64,000 nt of DNA from contig PASN01000008.1 of NCBI GenBank assembly GCA_002711995.1, positions 62,001 through 126,000 on the forward strand. The letters are read 5' to 3'. A model generated the notes under the pieces. It did not search any database. It was not told the origin of the DNA and saw only the letters and a program-made list of their open reading frames with translations. This stretch comes from Halobacteriovoraceae bacterium (GTDB lineage Bacteria; Bdellovibrionota; Bacteriovoracia; Bacteriovoracales; Bacteriovoracaceae). The position numbers and the translations under genes were made by a program. Below, piece after piece: positions 34,199-42,204 of this stretch. How positions within the stretch are numbered: position 1 is the first letter of the stretch; each line of letters begins with the position of its first letter.

Positions 34199-35329
34199 AT
34201 GCTAAACAGCCTTCTAGAAAGGGAATTCGGAGTTTCGACATTTGGTTTGGAATACAATAATAATTTGAATATTGAGCAATTAAATTCATTAGACTCACTT
34301 TCGCATATCCAGCTAACATTCCCGTGCCTGACAAGCTGGTTACCTTTAGAGAGCCTTTCGGCCTCTAAGGAAATCCACCTACACTCCCAAGGACTCATGA
34401 GTGGAAATAATTTAAACTACGTTTTAAAACAATTTGAATTCTTTAAGAGTCTCTCAAAGTCCAATCTTACATTAATTGAGCACTTTCAGCCTGAGAGAGG
34501 CTTCGGTAGCTCTAATAAAGAAGACCTGAAAGTATTAAAAGAACATACTCAAAAGCTTTTCATTGAGAACCTTCCAATAACTGAAGAGGCTGAAGAGTAT
34601 CTTGAGGAACTCATAAATTTTTCAAAAACGTATTCAATCCCTATCGCATTAGATTTACCTCACTTAATAATTTCAGCAAAAGCTGCAAATAAAGGTTTGA
34701 ATTGGGTGCACTCTAGAATTAAGGCCATGGATATAAAAGTGCTACACGTTGCGGGACTCTCCCTGAAAGGGAAGACCATTGGGGACTCACATAAGGATTT
34801 GAACTTATCTTATTTGAACAGCTTCAGATACCTAATCGATAAACACCCTATCACAATTGAAAGCAATTCAAGCTATAACCTCAATGCAATTTGTAAAGCT
34901 ATAAAGAGTGACGACCAAATAAACCTAGACCATTTATACAATGCTCAAGACTTCGCAACCTTAATAGATAATCTAAAAAAAGAATCAGACAAAATATTTT
35001 CTGGAACTTCGAAACTAAAGTCCCCCATAGAAAGTAAGTGCACAGGTTTATTTTGTGAAATAAACCAAATTTATCCTTTCACAAATAATATATGCAAAAT
35101 TGAAAAATCTATTCTGAATGACAAGAAGATTCTGTTTAGAACAATTGGACGTAACTTGAGACTTATCAAGAATAGCTTTCTTACTCTTACAGACAGCCTA
35201 CACTTCGAAGTTTCAGTAACAAAAAAAACAGCCATATTGGAACACCAAAAAAAAGACAGAGAAATTTTGGGAACTTGGACCTTAAATTTAACAAATAAAA
35301 CTCAACTAAACATTTTAGCTTTAAACTAG
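34199..35329 (+). CDS. Divergent DUF692/MNIO-type (multinuclear iron oxidase) enzyme, putative RiPP maturase
   Basis: I place the start at ATG 34199 (AGGAG seven bases upstream), giving 376 residues. The first 240 residues look like the DUF692 TIM barrel, with the metal-ligand order kept: His60/His62 (HLHSQG), His95 (LIEHFQPERG), Glu123-Asn124 (LFIENLPIT), and Asp152 with His155 where family members have Asn (IALDLPHLIISA). His183 (VLHVAG), Asp196-x-His198 (GDSHKDLN) and Glu221 (HPITIESNSS) follow. MNIO enzymes use two or three irons and O2 to modify ribosomal peptides. The last 110 residues, with three Cys (ESKCTGLFCEI, NNICK), may stand in for the usual separate partner protein. A short peptide gene follows after 9 bases. 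Substrate chemistry is unknown. Confidence 0.72.
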   Translation: MLNSLLEREFGVSTFGLEYNNNLNIEQLNSLDSLSHIQLTFPCLTSWLPLESLSASKEIHLHSQGLMSGNNLNYVLKQFEFFKSLSKSNLTLIEHFQPERGFGSSNKEDLKVLKEHTQKLFIENLPITEEAEEYLEELINFSKTYSIPIALDLPHLIISAKAANKGLNWVHSRIKAMDIKVLHVAGLSLKGKTIGDSHKDLNLSYLNSFRYLIDKHPITIESNSSYNLNAICKAIKSDDQINLDHLYNAQDFATLIDNLKKESDKIFSGTSKLKSPIESKCTGLFCEINQIYPFTNNICKIEKSILNDKKILFRTIGRNLRLIKNSFLTLTDSLHFEVSVTKKTAILEHQKKDREILGTWTLNLTNKTQLNILALN

Positions 35330-35338
35330 GAGAAACAA

Positions 35339-35452
35339 ATGAAAGAAGAGGATCAGAACCAATTAGACTTAGAGATTGATGCCAATTTGGAGGAATTCTT
35401 AGAGGAACTTGAAAAAGAGCTAGAGGCTACTGGCGGGAGTCCGGGGCTATGA
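35339..35452 (+). CDS. 37-residue acidic peptide, candidate RiPP precursor
   Basis: This short frame has AGGAG six bases before ATG 35339, overlapping the stop of the MNIO-like gene. Its TGA overlaps the ATG of the transporter gene (ATGA). The product is very acidic and helical (NLEEFLEELEKELEA, residues 16-30), then switches abruptly to a Gly/Pro-containing tail, TGGSPGL, at the C-terminus. That is the leader-plus-core shape of a RiPP precursor. There is no Cys or C-terminal Asp, the usual MNIO targets. It does not quite match a double-glycine leader, because the E-L pair is one residue off. The precursor role is inferred from position and shape. Confidence 0.72.
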   Translation: MKEEDQNQLDLEIDANLEEFLEELEKELEATGGSPGL

Positions 35453-37959
35453 ATAACCTTCAAAAAGCTTTTCTATTTACATCATGTGTCTCCGCCTTTG
35501 GAGATGCACTTCTCTACCTAGCACTACCCGTAGGTCTCGGTCTCACCACAGGGAAAGTTGAAGATGCAATCACTCTCTTCTTGATCCCGGCAATTTTTAT
35601 GTTTGCTTCGAGTTATGTGAGTGAAAGGTTTGTACGACCAAAGCGTTTAAACCTAGACTATGGCTACGTTCTAATTTCTCTAGCTTTGATTGAGTTAATT
35701 ATCTCAGTGCTTTGTATTCTTGCTGAGGGAATAACTGAAAAAAAGTACTTAATGTACCTCTTCGTAGCCATATATTCTTTTGGTAAGGAGGGTCTACCTA
35801 AGATCTATTATAATTTTGAGGTTTATAAATTCTTTTTCTCAGAAGATCACTACAGCAAAGTTGTGGCCAAAACAAAATCACTAGTGATTCTAGGGGGGTT
35901 ACTTGGGATGTGCTCCTCTGCTGTTCTTATAGAACTTCGGTTGTGGGAATATTCTTTATTAGTAGACTCGTTTACATTTTTAGCTTTAGGCTTGATTATT
36001 CTGAGAGGTTCATTACCTAAAGAACAAGAAAAAAGTGAAGAGTCAGAATTAAACGGAGTTAATAATCTATCAACTGAACATAAATATATTAACTTTATTG
36101 TTCCATTCTATATTTTTATCAGCTCTCTCTTCTGGCCATTTCTCCCGTTAATAAACCAAAGGCTGGGAGTCGCTTCAATAAGTCATTCAATATTATTATT
36201 GGCAGCTTTCAAGCTACCAGGAATTATTGCGGGTTTCAAATTTGAGTATTTAAAGGAGAAGCTAGGGATGCTTAAGCTCCTCTACATTACTCCTTGGTTA
36301 GCATTATTCGCAACTCTGACTTATATGCTTTCACCCAGCTTGATCTCATACTTAGTTGTTATCTTAACTTTTTCTTTAGTAGAGTCTGTGTATTGGCCAG
36401 CTGATTACTCAGTGAGGGATCAACTCAACACATCTTTAAAAATAAAATTCAACAAACTAAATCTTAGACTATTTGCCCTTTTCCAGGGACTTGGCTGCCT
36501 AATTGGATATGCAATATTCCATTTTGGAAACTTTCAAACCAATATGCTATATGTGTTTTACATTTCCTTTACTTTTGCACTCCTTTATCTAGGGATAACT
36601 AGGATAAAATTTCTAAGCCTATTATTGGTATCAATTCTATCGGCATGTAATCCTGCATCTACTATTAATATAGTTGTACCAAACATTAATGATGAGATAA
36701 GGCTGTCAAACACTCTAACTTACTCTGAAACTATAATCACTAATGTTACTTCAGCTCACCTACTCAGAATTGATAAAAAGCTTAACCTTGCTAAGGAGGT
36801 CCTGGGAAGTGTTGAAAAGGTTTCTAGCTCTAAATTCATTTTAAATCTAAACGAGGACTATAGAACATTTCGAGGAGAGGAAATTAACGCTTCCGATGTG
36901 GTCGCAACGTTCAAGTATTATATTCAAAACCTTCCAGATACCATGAGGGTATTAAATAGTATAAAAGGTTCTGTTGAGTGTAATAAGAAGAACTGCAAAA
37001 ACTTTGGAGTTAAAAAAATTGGAAAATTTAAAGTACAAGTTGAACTTAAAGAGCCAAACCCCAACTTTTTAAATGATCTAATTTCACCTGTATTTGTGAT
37101 TATTAAAGAAGGAAAGCCTCTTTACGAGAAGGTTGGCGAATGTACCCTTCCCTATCAGACAGGTAGAGGCCATGTAAGCAAGTGCACCAAAAAATTTATC
37201 GAGATCACGCACCATGGTAAGAAATATAAGTTATCAAAGGAATCATCAAAGAATGGCTTTACGATAACACCGGTCGGAAAAGGCAACTCAAATGTGCCTT
37301 CATTAACTTCTATGTTTTTTATTAAAAATCCCACTGCTAACGCGCAGGTATCAACATTTATGAGGGCTCTTAGCTCTGATAGAGAAGCTCTTGCGAATCA
37401 CCTCAAGGTTGCACCGTCAAAAACATTAACTTCATCATGGCTAGGTTTTGACACCACGATTTTAAAAGATAAGCAGAACACAATTGAGGTCCCGGCACAG
37501 AGTCTGAATATTGTAATAGCTAAAAGTATTCCAGAGCATCAAAAAGTAACTTCATACCTTGAAAGTAGATACCCACAAATAGACTTTAAGTTTAACATTG
37601 TTCCGTCACAAAACTTCTTTCAAGAGGCCTCAAAAGCGGACTTGAGTCTACTATGGCTTACTCCTGGGTATTTTGATTTCTATGACTTAATTTCCATCTT
37701 TGATTGCGACCCCAATAGACTGTGTTGGTACAATTTTGAGGATATTGAGCTACAAAAACAAATTAGAACATTAAGACGTCCTGAGAACCGTTATACAGAT
37801 CAAGCAACACTTCTTAAAGTTGAAAAACTCCTACAGGAGAAGGGTTATTTAGCTCCCATAGGACTTCTGAACTGGTGGCTTAAAAGAGGTGACAAATTCA
37901 TTTCCACCCACCCAGCTGGCCTCTTTATGATTGATATTACTGAGCTTGACTATGACTAA
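35449..37959 (+). CDS. MFS transporter fused to a family 5 (OppA-like) solute-binding domain
   Basis: 836 residues. Residues 1-390 form twelve hydrophobic helices of an MFS-type transporter (FGDALLYLALPVGLGL at the start). A thirteenth hydrophobic segment reads FLSLLLVSILSAC and looks exactly like a lipoprotein signal ending at a lipobox Cys400. The remaining 436 residues resemble peptide-binding SBP_bac_5 proteins: RTFRGEEINASDVVATFKYY near residue 475, YQTGRG, and a C-lobe ending PIGLLNWWLKRG. If the MFS part has its N-terminus inside, the binding domain is periplasmic. Signal peptidase II could even release it as a lipoprotein. With a candidate peptide gene upstream, export plus capture or sensing of the peptide is suggested. 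Confidence 0.75.
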   Translation: MNNLQKAFLFTSCVSAFGDALLYLALPVGLGLTTGKVEDAITLFLIPAIFMFASSYVSERFVRPKRLNLDYGYVLISLALIELIISVLCILAEGITEKKYLMYLFVAIYSFGKEGLPKIYYNFEVYKFFFSEDHYSKVVAKTKSLVILGGLLGMCSSAVLIELRLWEYSLLVDSFTFLALGLIILRGSLPKEQEKSEESELNGVNNLSTEHKYINFIVPFYIFISSLFWPFLPLINQRLGVASISHSILLLAAFKLPGIIAGFKFEYLKEKLGMLKLLYITPWLALFATLTYMLSPSLISYLVVILTFSLVESVYWPADYSVRDQLNTSLKIKFNKLNLRLFALFQGLGCLIGYAIFHFGNFQTNMLYVFYISFTFALLYLGITRIKFLSLLLVSILSACNPASTINIVVPNINDEIRLSNTLTYSETIITNVTSAHLLRIDKKLNLAKEVLGSVEKVSSSKFILNLNEDYRTFRGEEINASDVVATFKYYIQNLPDTMRVLNSIKGSVECNKKNCKNFGVKKIGKFKVQVELKEPNPNFLNDLISPVFVIIKEGKPLYEKVGECTLPYQTGRGHVSKCTKKFIEITHHGKKYKLSKESSKNGFTITPVGKGNSNVPSLTSMFFIKNPTANAQVSTFMRALSSDREALANHLKVAPSKTLTSSWLGFDTTILKDKQNTIEVPAQSLNIVIAKSIPEHQKVTSYLESRYPQIDFKFNIVPSQNFFQEASKADLSLLWLTPGYFDFYDLISIFDCDPNRLCWYNFEDIELQKQIRTLRRPENRYTDQATLLKVEKLLQEKGYLAPIGLLNWWLKRGDKFISTHPAGLFMIDITELDYD

Positions 37960-39235
37960 GCTGATTAGTGAACTAGAAAGAATTGAGAAGTATCATCTAA
38001 AGCTAGCGTTTCCTATCCTATGCTTTTGCATATTGTGCTTCTCAATTTACTCTACACTAAAAGAGGATCAAAAAGTAAGAGAGGAAACTCACCAATCTTT
38101 ATCGATTCTACTAGAGCCGTTGTTAATATCCGGAGATTTAATTTCAATTTACAGAACTATTCATTCTTTTGAAGCAACTGTTGAAAATTTAAACGTGTGT
38201 CTTAAAGACCATGATGGGGTTCTCTTGTATGGTCAGTCTTGTAAAAGCGATGCTAAAAGGCTTGATTTTAAATTCTTTGAGGGTGCATATTACTTAGGAA
38301 TTGGCACTAAACCGCTAAAAGGAGTTTTTCCACAAATCATATTTATCCTTCTTACAATGGTAATAATAATTTTAGCTTGGAAGAGAATTAGGTTCTTGAT
38401 CGAAACCTTAAAAAATGATTTGGCCAACGTTAGTCTGTTAAATGAAGACAACATAATCTCTAGCGAATTTCTCAGACTCAACCAGAGGGTTCGTGAAAAT
38501 CAAGATTTGAAGGAGAAACTCATTAATACAGAAAAAGAGCGTAAACACGCCAATGAGTTGAGAAAGATCGCACATGATTTACGCTCCCCAGTCTCAGTCC
38601 TTGAGTATCTTGTAGAAGAGGCCAAGATGAGTTCCGAAAAGAAGGATTTAATGAAAAATGCTTCGAGCAGCATTATGAGTATTTGCTCGACTCTTTTAAC
38701 AAAAAGTAGGCAGCGATCGAGCATTTTCTACCCAGACCTGCTAAATAACGTTGTTAGGTCTAAGTTGATTGAGCACAGAGACTACGACCTTAAACTCCTA
38801 ACAACAGCAATGCCCGAAGTCTCTTTGGAGGACAAGATTGCATCCAACCTAGAGCGAATACTATCTAATATAGTAAATAATTCAGTGGAGGCCAGAAAGT
38901 CTACAGTTTCTCCAGTGGTTACCATAGGCACGACTGTCACTAGTCAATATTTTGAAATATCTATTTCTGACAATGGGAAAGGTCTATCCAAAGCGGCCCA
39001 GACTAAAGTTTTCTCTCCAAACTTCACAACTAAAAAGGATGGAAATGGAATTGGTTTATACGAAGCTAGAGATTATCTACATTCAATTGGTGGAGATATT
39101 CAAATTGACTCTACAGATAAAGGTGTACAAGTCTCCATCTCCCTGCCCGTAAGTTTCATTAGTTTAGAGAAACCTTGCTCTGAATTTCAAAATTATTCTT
39201 ATAACTCTCAACACAGAGTCGAAGTCCTTCATTGA
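37952..39235 (+). CDS. Membrane sensor histidine kinase
   Basis: 427 residues from ATG 37952, which overlaps the transporter stop by 8 bases; a TTG 21 bases earlier is an alternative. Layout: TM1 (LAFPILCFCILCFSIY), a small periplasmic sensor (about 37-122) with two Cys (VCLKDHD, GQSCKS), TM2 (QIIFILLTMVIIILAW), and a linker. The H-box IAHDLRSPVSVL carries His208, and the HATPase follows with ERILSNIVNNSVEA (N-box), ISDNGKGLS (G1) and GNGIGLYEARDYL (G2). It has no receiver or DNA-binding domain. Its 3' end overlaps the convergent epimerase by 77 bases. The nearest receiver is the stand-alone protein at 40167-40481. Confidence 0.9.
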   Translation: MTKLISELERIEKYHLKLAFPILCFCILCFSIYSTLKEDQKVREETHQSLSILLEPLLISGDLISIYRTIHSFEATVENLNVCLKDHDGVLLYGQSCKSDAKRLDFKFFEGAYYLGIGTKPLKGVFPQIIFILLTMVIIILAWKRIRFLIETLKNDLANVSLLNEDNIISSEFLRLNQRVRENQDLKEKLINTEKERKHANELRKIAHDLRSPVSVLEYLVEEAKMSSEKKDLMKNASSSIMSICSTLLTKSRQRSSIFYPDLLNNVVRSKLIEHRDYDLKLLTTAMPEVSLEDKIASNLERILSNIVNNSVEARKSTVSPVVTIGTTVTSQYFEISISDNGKGLSKAAQTKVFSPNFTTKKDGNGIGLYEARDYLHSIGGDIQIDSTDKGVQVSISLPVSFISLEKPCSEFQNYSYNSQHRVEVLH

Positions 39236-40130
39236 GATTGATCGTAGGCTCCCACCCAAGGAGGGTTTTGGCCTTCGTGATGTCGGCCCATGTTTCTTTC
39301 ATATCGGCTTTATTAAATGGCAGGTTTTCCACTTTTGCGTCTTTGCCTAGCTCGTTTTCAAGAATAGAGATCATCTCATTAACCGTGATTGGATTTTTTC
39401 CTCCTCCAAGGTTGATGATCTCATAGCCTAGTGGCTTCATGGCAAGAATTGTTCCTCTGGCAATGTCATCCACATAAGTAAAGTCTCTTGCTTGAGTCCC
39501 GTCTCCGTAAAGCTGAATCGGACTTCCCTCATCAATCCATCTCATAAAACGAAACTGTGCCATGTCAGGTCTTGATGCAGGTCCATAGACTGTGAAGTAC
39601 CTTACAATTGAGACATCAATTCCAAAGAGATGGTGGTATGTGTACGCCATCGATTCCGCGGCTTTTTTAGTGGCGGCGTATGGAGAGATTGGAGTGTTTA
39701 CAGGAAGGTCCTCTTTAAAAGGCATAGGAAGGCCAGCATAAAGGGAGCTGGTGGAAGCAAGAACATACTTCTTTACATCATGCTTTTTCATAAGCTCAAG
39801 AATATTTAAAGATCCTTGAGCATTGGTGCTCATGTAAACATGTGGGTTTTCTATAGAGTATCTGACTCCCGCTCTTGCGGCGAGATTTAAAACAGCGTCA
39901 AATTTGTGCTTCGAAAAGATCTTTTCAAGTTCGCCAAAGTTTTCAATGTCCACTTCATGAAACTGAAAGTTTTCTTTATCTTTGAAAAACTCTAAACGAT
40001 GCTCTTTAAGTGAAACATCATAATAGTCATTCATGTTGTCAAGGCCTACAACCTCATGGCCATCCTCGAGCAACAACTCTGCAGTTTTAGAAGCAATAAA
40101 TCCAGCGACACCTGTAAGAAGAATTTTCAT
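39159..40130 (-). CDS. NAD-dependent sugar epimerase, UDP-glucuronate 4-epimerase-like
   Basis: A 323-residue extended SDR. It has LLTGVAGFIASKTAELLL (NAD site), AARAGVRYSIENPHVYMSTN, STSSLYAG and catalytic SPYAATKKAAE. The run FTVYGPASRPDMAQFRFMRW is the hallmark of the UDP-GlcA 4-epimerase group. It would provide UDP-galacturonate for surface polysaccharide. The gene converges with the histidine kinase and overlaps it by 77 bases in antisense, so one of the two 3' ends may have been joined by rearrangement. Confidence 0.9.
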   Translation of the reverse strand: MKILLTGVAGFIASKTAELLLEDGHEVVGLDNMNDYYDVSLKEHRLEFFKDKENFQFHEVDIENFGELEKIFSKHKFDAVLNLAARAGVRYSIENPHVYMSTNAQGSLNILELMKKHDVKKYVLASTSSLYAGLPMPFKEDLPVNTPISPYAATKKAAESMAYTYHHLFGIDVSIVRYFTVYGPASRPDMAQFRFMRWIDEGSPIQLYGDGTQARDFTYVDDIARGTILAMKPLGYEIINLGGGKNPITVNEMISILENELGKDAKVENLPFNKADMKETWADITKAKTLLGWEPTINLNEGLRLCVESYKNNFEIQSKVSLN

Positions 40131-40166
40131 GGGATAAATTTAGCATCAAGCTCAGGGATTCACAAT

Positions 40167-40481
40167 TTAGAATTGTGGCCTTTTTCCGACTACTTTCACT
40201 ATAAAATCAGGCACATCGATGTCATCTTCATCGTATCCTGTGGTTATGTATATATTTTCAAACCCTGCTTCTTTTATCCTCCAGGCCTCTTCTTCGCCTC
40301 TAACATCACCTCGAAGGTGTGAGTCTATATACACTTCACTGTCCTTTGAGATCTTCCTGGCCTTTTTCAAGAACTCTGGAATCGTCTCAAAGCAGTCAAT
40401 CTCGATCTTGGAGTCAGCGGCGGCAAAGCGCCATAGCTGGTGAATTAAGGTGTCATCGTCTATTAAAACTATTTTTCGCAT
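40167..40481 (-). CDS. Stand-alone receiver (REC) domain protein
   Basis: A 104-residue single-domain response regulator. It has the acidic pocket (VLIDDDTLI), phospho-acceptor Asp in SEVYIDSHLRG, switch Thr in NIYITTGYDED and the conserved Lys in DFIVKVVGKRP. With no output domain it must act by protein contact, for example as a phosphorelay shuttle. It is 0.9 kb from the kinase at 37952-39235 but on the opposite strand, with the epimerase between. Pairing with that kinase is plausible and unproven. Confidence 0.85.
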   Translation of the reverse strand: MRKIVLIDDDTLIHQLWRFAAADSKIEIDCFETIPEFLKKARKISKDSEVYIDSHLRGDVRGEEEAWRIKEAGFENIYITTGYDEDDIDVPDFIVKVVGKRPQF

Positions 40482-40602
40482 AGCGACTATAATAAATTAA
40501 TGCCCCCTGCCTCACAACTGGCAAAGTGCGCCCAATCCGATTAACTCGGTTTTGCACAATCTCCCTTTTGTTTCCTTTATATAGGCATTATTATCTAAAC
40601 CT

Positions 40603-42204
40603 ATGAACAAGTTTAAATTTAATATTTTGATGGCATTTATATTCCTAGCAGGCACAGTCTTAAATCAAGAGTTGTACTACCTCATAGAGTCAGGGAACTT
40701 CTCTTTTGTCAGGGGAGACAAATATATAATTACGTTTTTTATATTTCTGATTTTTACGTTCATAAAAAACGACCTACTTCGCTATATTTCACTCTCCTTC
40801 ATTGTCTTTTTAAACTTGTTCCAAATGGTTCACATTGGATACTTTGGCACCCCGGTTCAGGCCAGTGAAGTGTATTTGTTGTTTGCTGAGGTGGGCGAAG
40901 TGTATGGCTCGCTTAAAGAAGAGCTACCTTTAATGGCCTTACCTATTCTTTTGACTTTAGTACCTATGGGCCTATTTTGGTTTATTAATAAGAAACTATC
41001 CTCAAAGATTAAAAAAGCTCCACTAGTCGGCGCATTCTTCATTTTCTACCTTGTGTACAATCCCACTAGAACATATGTGACAGGAAACACATGGGGAAGA
41101 CAGCCCTCCAGCGAAGAATTGGGGGGAATGAATATCTATCTCTCTTCCTCATATTTCTTGGGAAGAATTCTACCTGCAAAAATTGCGGGAGCAAAAGAGC
41201 ACTCCGCTAGAACGATCAGCCTTGAAAAAGTTAAGTCCTTTGATGGTGATGTATTTTTGGTTCTTGGAGAGAGTCTCACCCCAAATCACATGTCTCTTTA
41301 TGGCTATGATAGGCCTACAACCCCTTTTTTGGAACAGTTGAAGTCGGATCCAAACTTCTATTTTACAAAGGCCTTGTCCTCGTGTGTATCCACTGATATT
41401 GCGTTGGCCTTCCTTATGAACATCACTTATGGATTAGGCGCAGGCAATATTGTCTACAGTGGCAAACAATGCTTAAACAAGCTTGCTAAGGAGGCAGGCT
41501 ATAAAACATACTTCCTATCCTCTCAATCCCAACAACAACTTAGGTATATAGCAAATTCAATTTGTCCAAAGTACATTGATACATACCGAAGCTTGGACGA
41601 CTTGGACCCAGAGATCGAAGACTCCAACGCAGCTGACGACTTAATTCTCCTAAACCAATTTGAACTAATAGATTCAGAAAGAAACTTTGTAATTCTGCAT
41701 CAAAGAGGCTCCCACAGTCCTTACAACCTTCGCTATCCAAAAGATCAGGCAGTTTTTCCAATTGGAGATGATCACACACAAAACAGGATTAATCACTATG
41801 ACAACAGTGTTGTGCAGTTGGACATATTCATGAATAACCTTATCCAAAAGATTAAAAAGAGAGATCGCCCTGCAATTGTAGTATACGTTTCAGATCATGG
41901 AGAAGGCCTGGGCGAAGGTGGCAATTGGGGACATGGAAGACTGGTTAGAACTTCATATGAGGTTCCAGTATTAATGTATGAGCACAAAGTAAAAAGACTT
42001 AGCAAGCTTAAGCGGCCAGCAACTCACTTTAACATTTCTTTGATGTTGGCCAATATATTGGGATTTAAGAGCAAAACAGATTATTCAAATCACTTAAAAG
42101 ATTATACAATTTTGGGCAATGATATTGATGGATTCGCCGGCAGGGTAAAACTTGAATTTGAAAATGGCGAAATAAAAACAGAGAGATTAATACAAGAGCT
42201 GTGA
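40603..42204 (+). CDS. Phosphoethanolamine transferase-like (EptA/CptA) membrane sulfatase-fold protein
   Basis: 533 residues: about five N-terminal membrane segments (to residue 155), then an alkaline-phosphatase-superfamily domain in the periplasm. Landmarks are FLVLGESLTPNHMSLYGYDR, which is the Ept metal-binding Glu and substrate region, a Thr nucleophile candidate in SSCVSTDIALAFL, HQRGSHSPYNLRY, and YVSDHGEGLGEGG with GHGR (metal Asp, His). It should move phosphoethanolamine or a similar headgroup onto lipid A, core or glycan. GTGA overlap with a GT4 gene suggests joint core/LPS modification. Confidence 0.87.
   Translation: MNKFKFNILMAFIFLAGTVLNQELYYLIESGNFSFVRGDKYIITFFIFLIFTFIKNDLLRYISLSFIVFLNLFQMVHIGYFGTPVQASEVYLLFAEVGEVYGSLKEELPLMALPILLTLVPMGLFWFINKKLSSKIKKAPLVGAFFIFYLVYNPTRTYVTGNTWGRQPSSEELGGMNIYLSSSYFLGRILPAKIAGAKEHSARTISLEKVKSFDGDVFLVLGESLTPNHMSLYGYDRPTTPFLEQLKSDPNFYFTKALSSCVSTDIALAFLMNITYGLGAGNIVYSGKQCLNKLAKEAGYKTYFLSSQSQQQLRYIANSICPKYIDTYRSLDDLDPEIEDSNAADDLILLNQFELIDSERNFVILHQRGSHSPYNLRYPKDQAVFPIGDDHTQNRINHYDNSVVQLDIFMNNLIQKIKKRDRPAIVVYVSDHGEGLGEGGNWGHGRLVRTSYEVPVLMYEHKVKRLSKLKRPATHFNISLMLANILGFKSKTDYSNHLKDYTILGNDIDGFAGRVKLEFENGEIKTERLIQEL

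Noticed and set aside
35339-35452. Classical double-glycine bacteriocin leader
   Set aside because: The GG is present, but the E-L spacing is one residue short, the cargo would be only four residues, and no C39 peptidase transporter is nearby.
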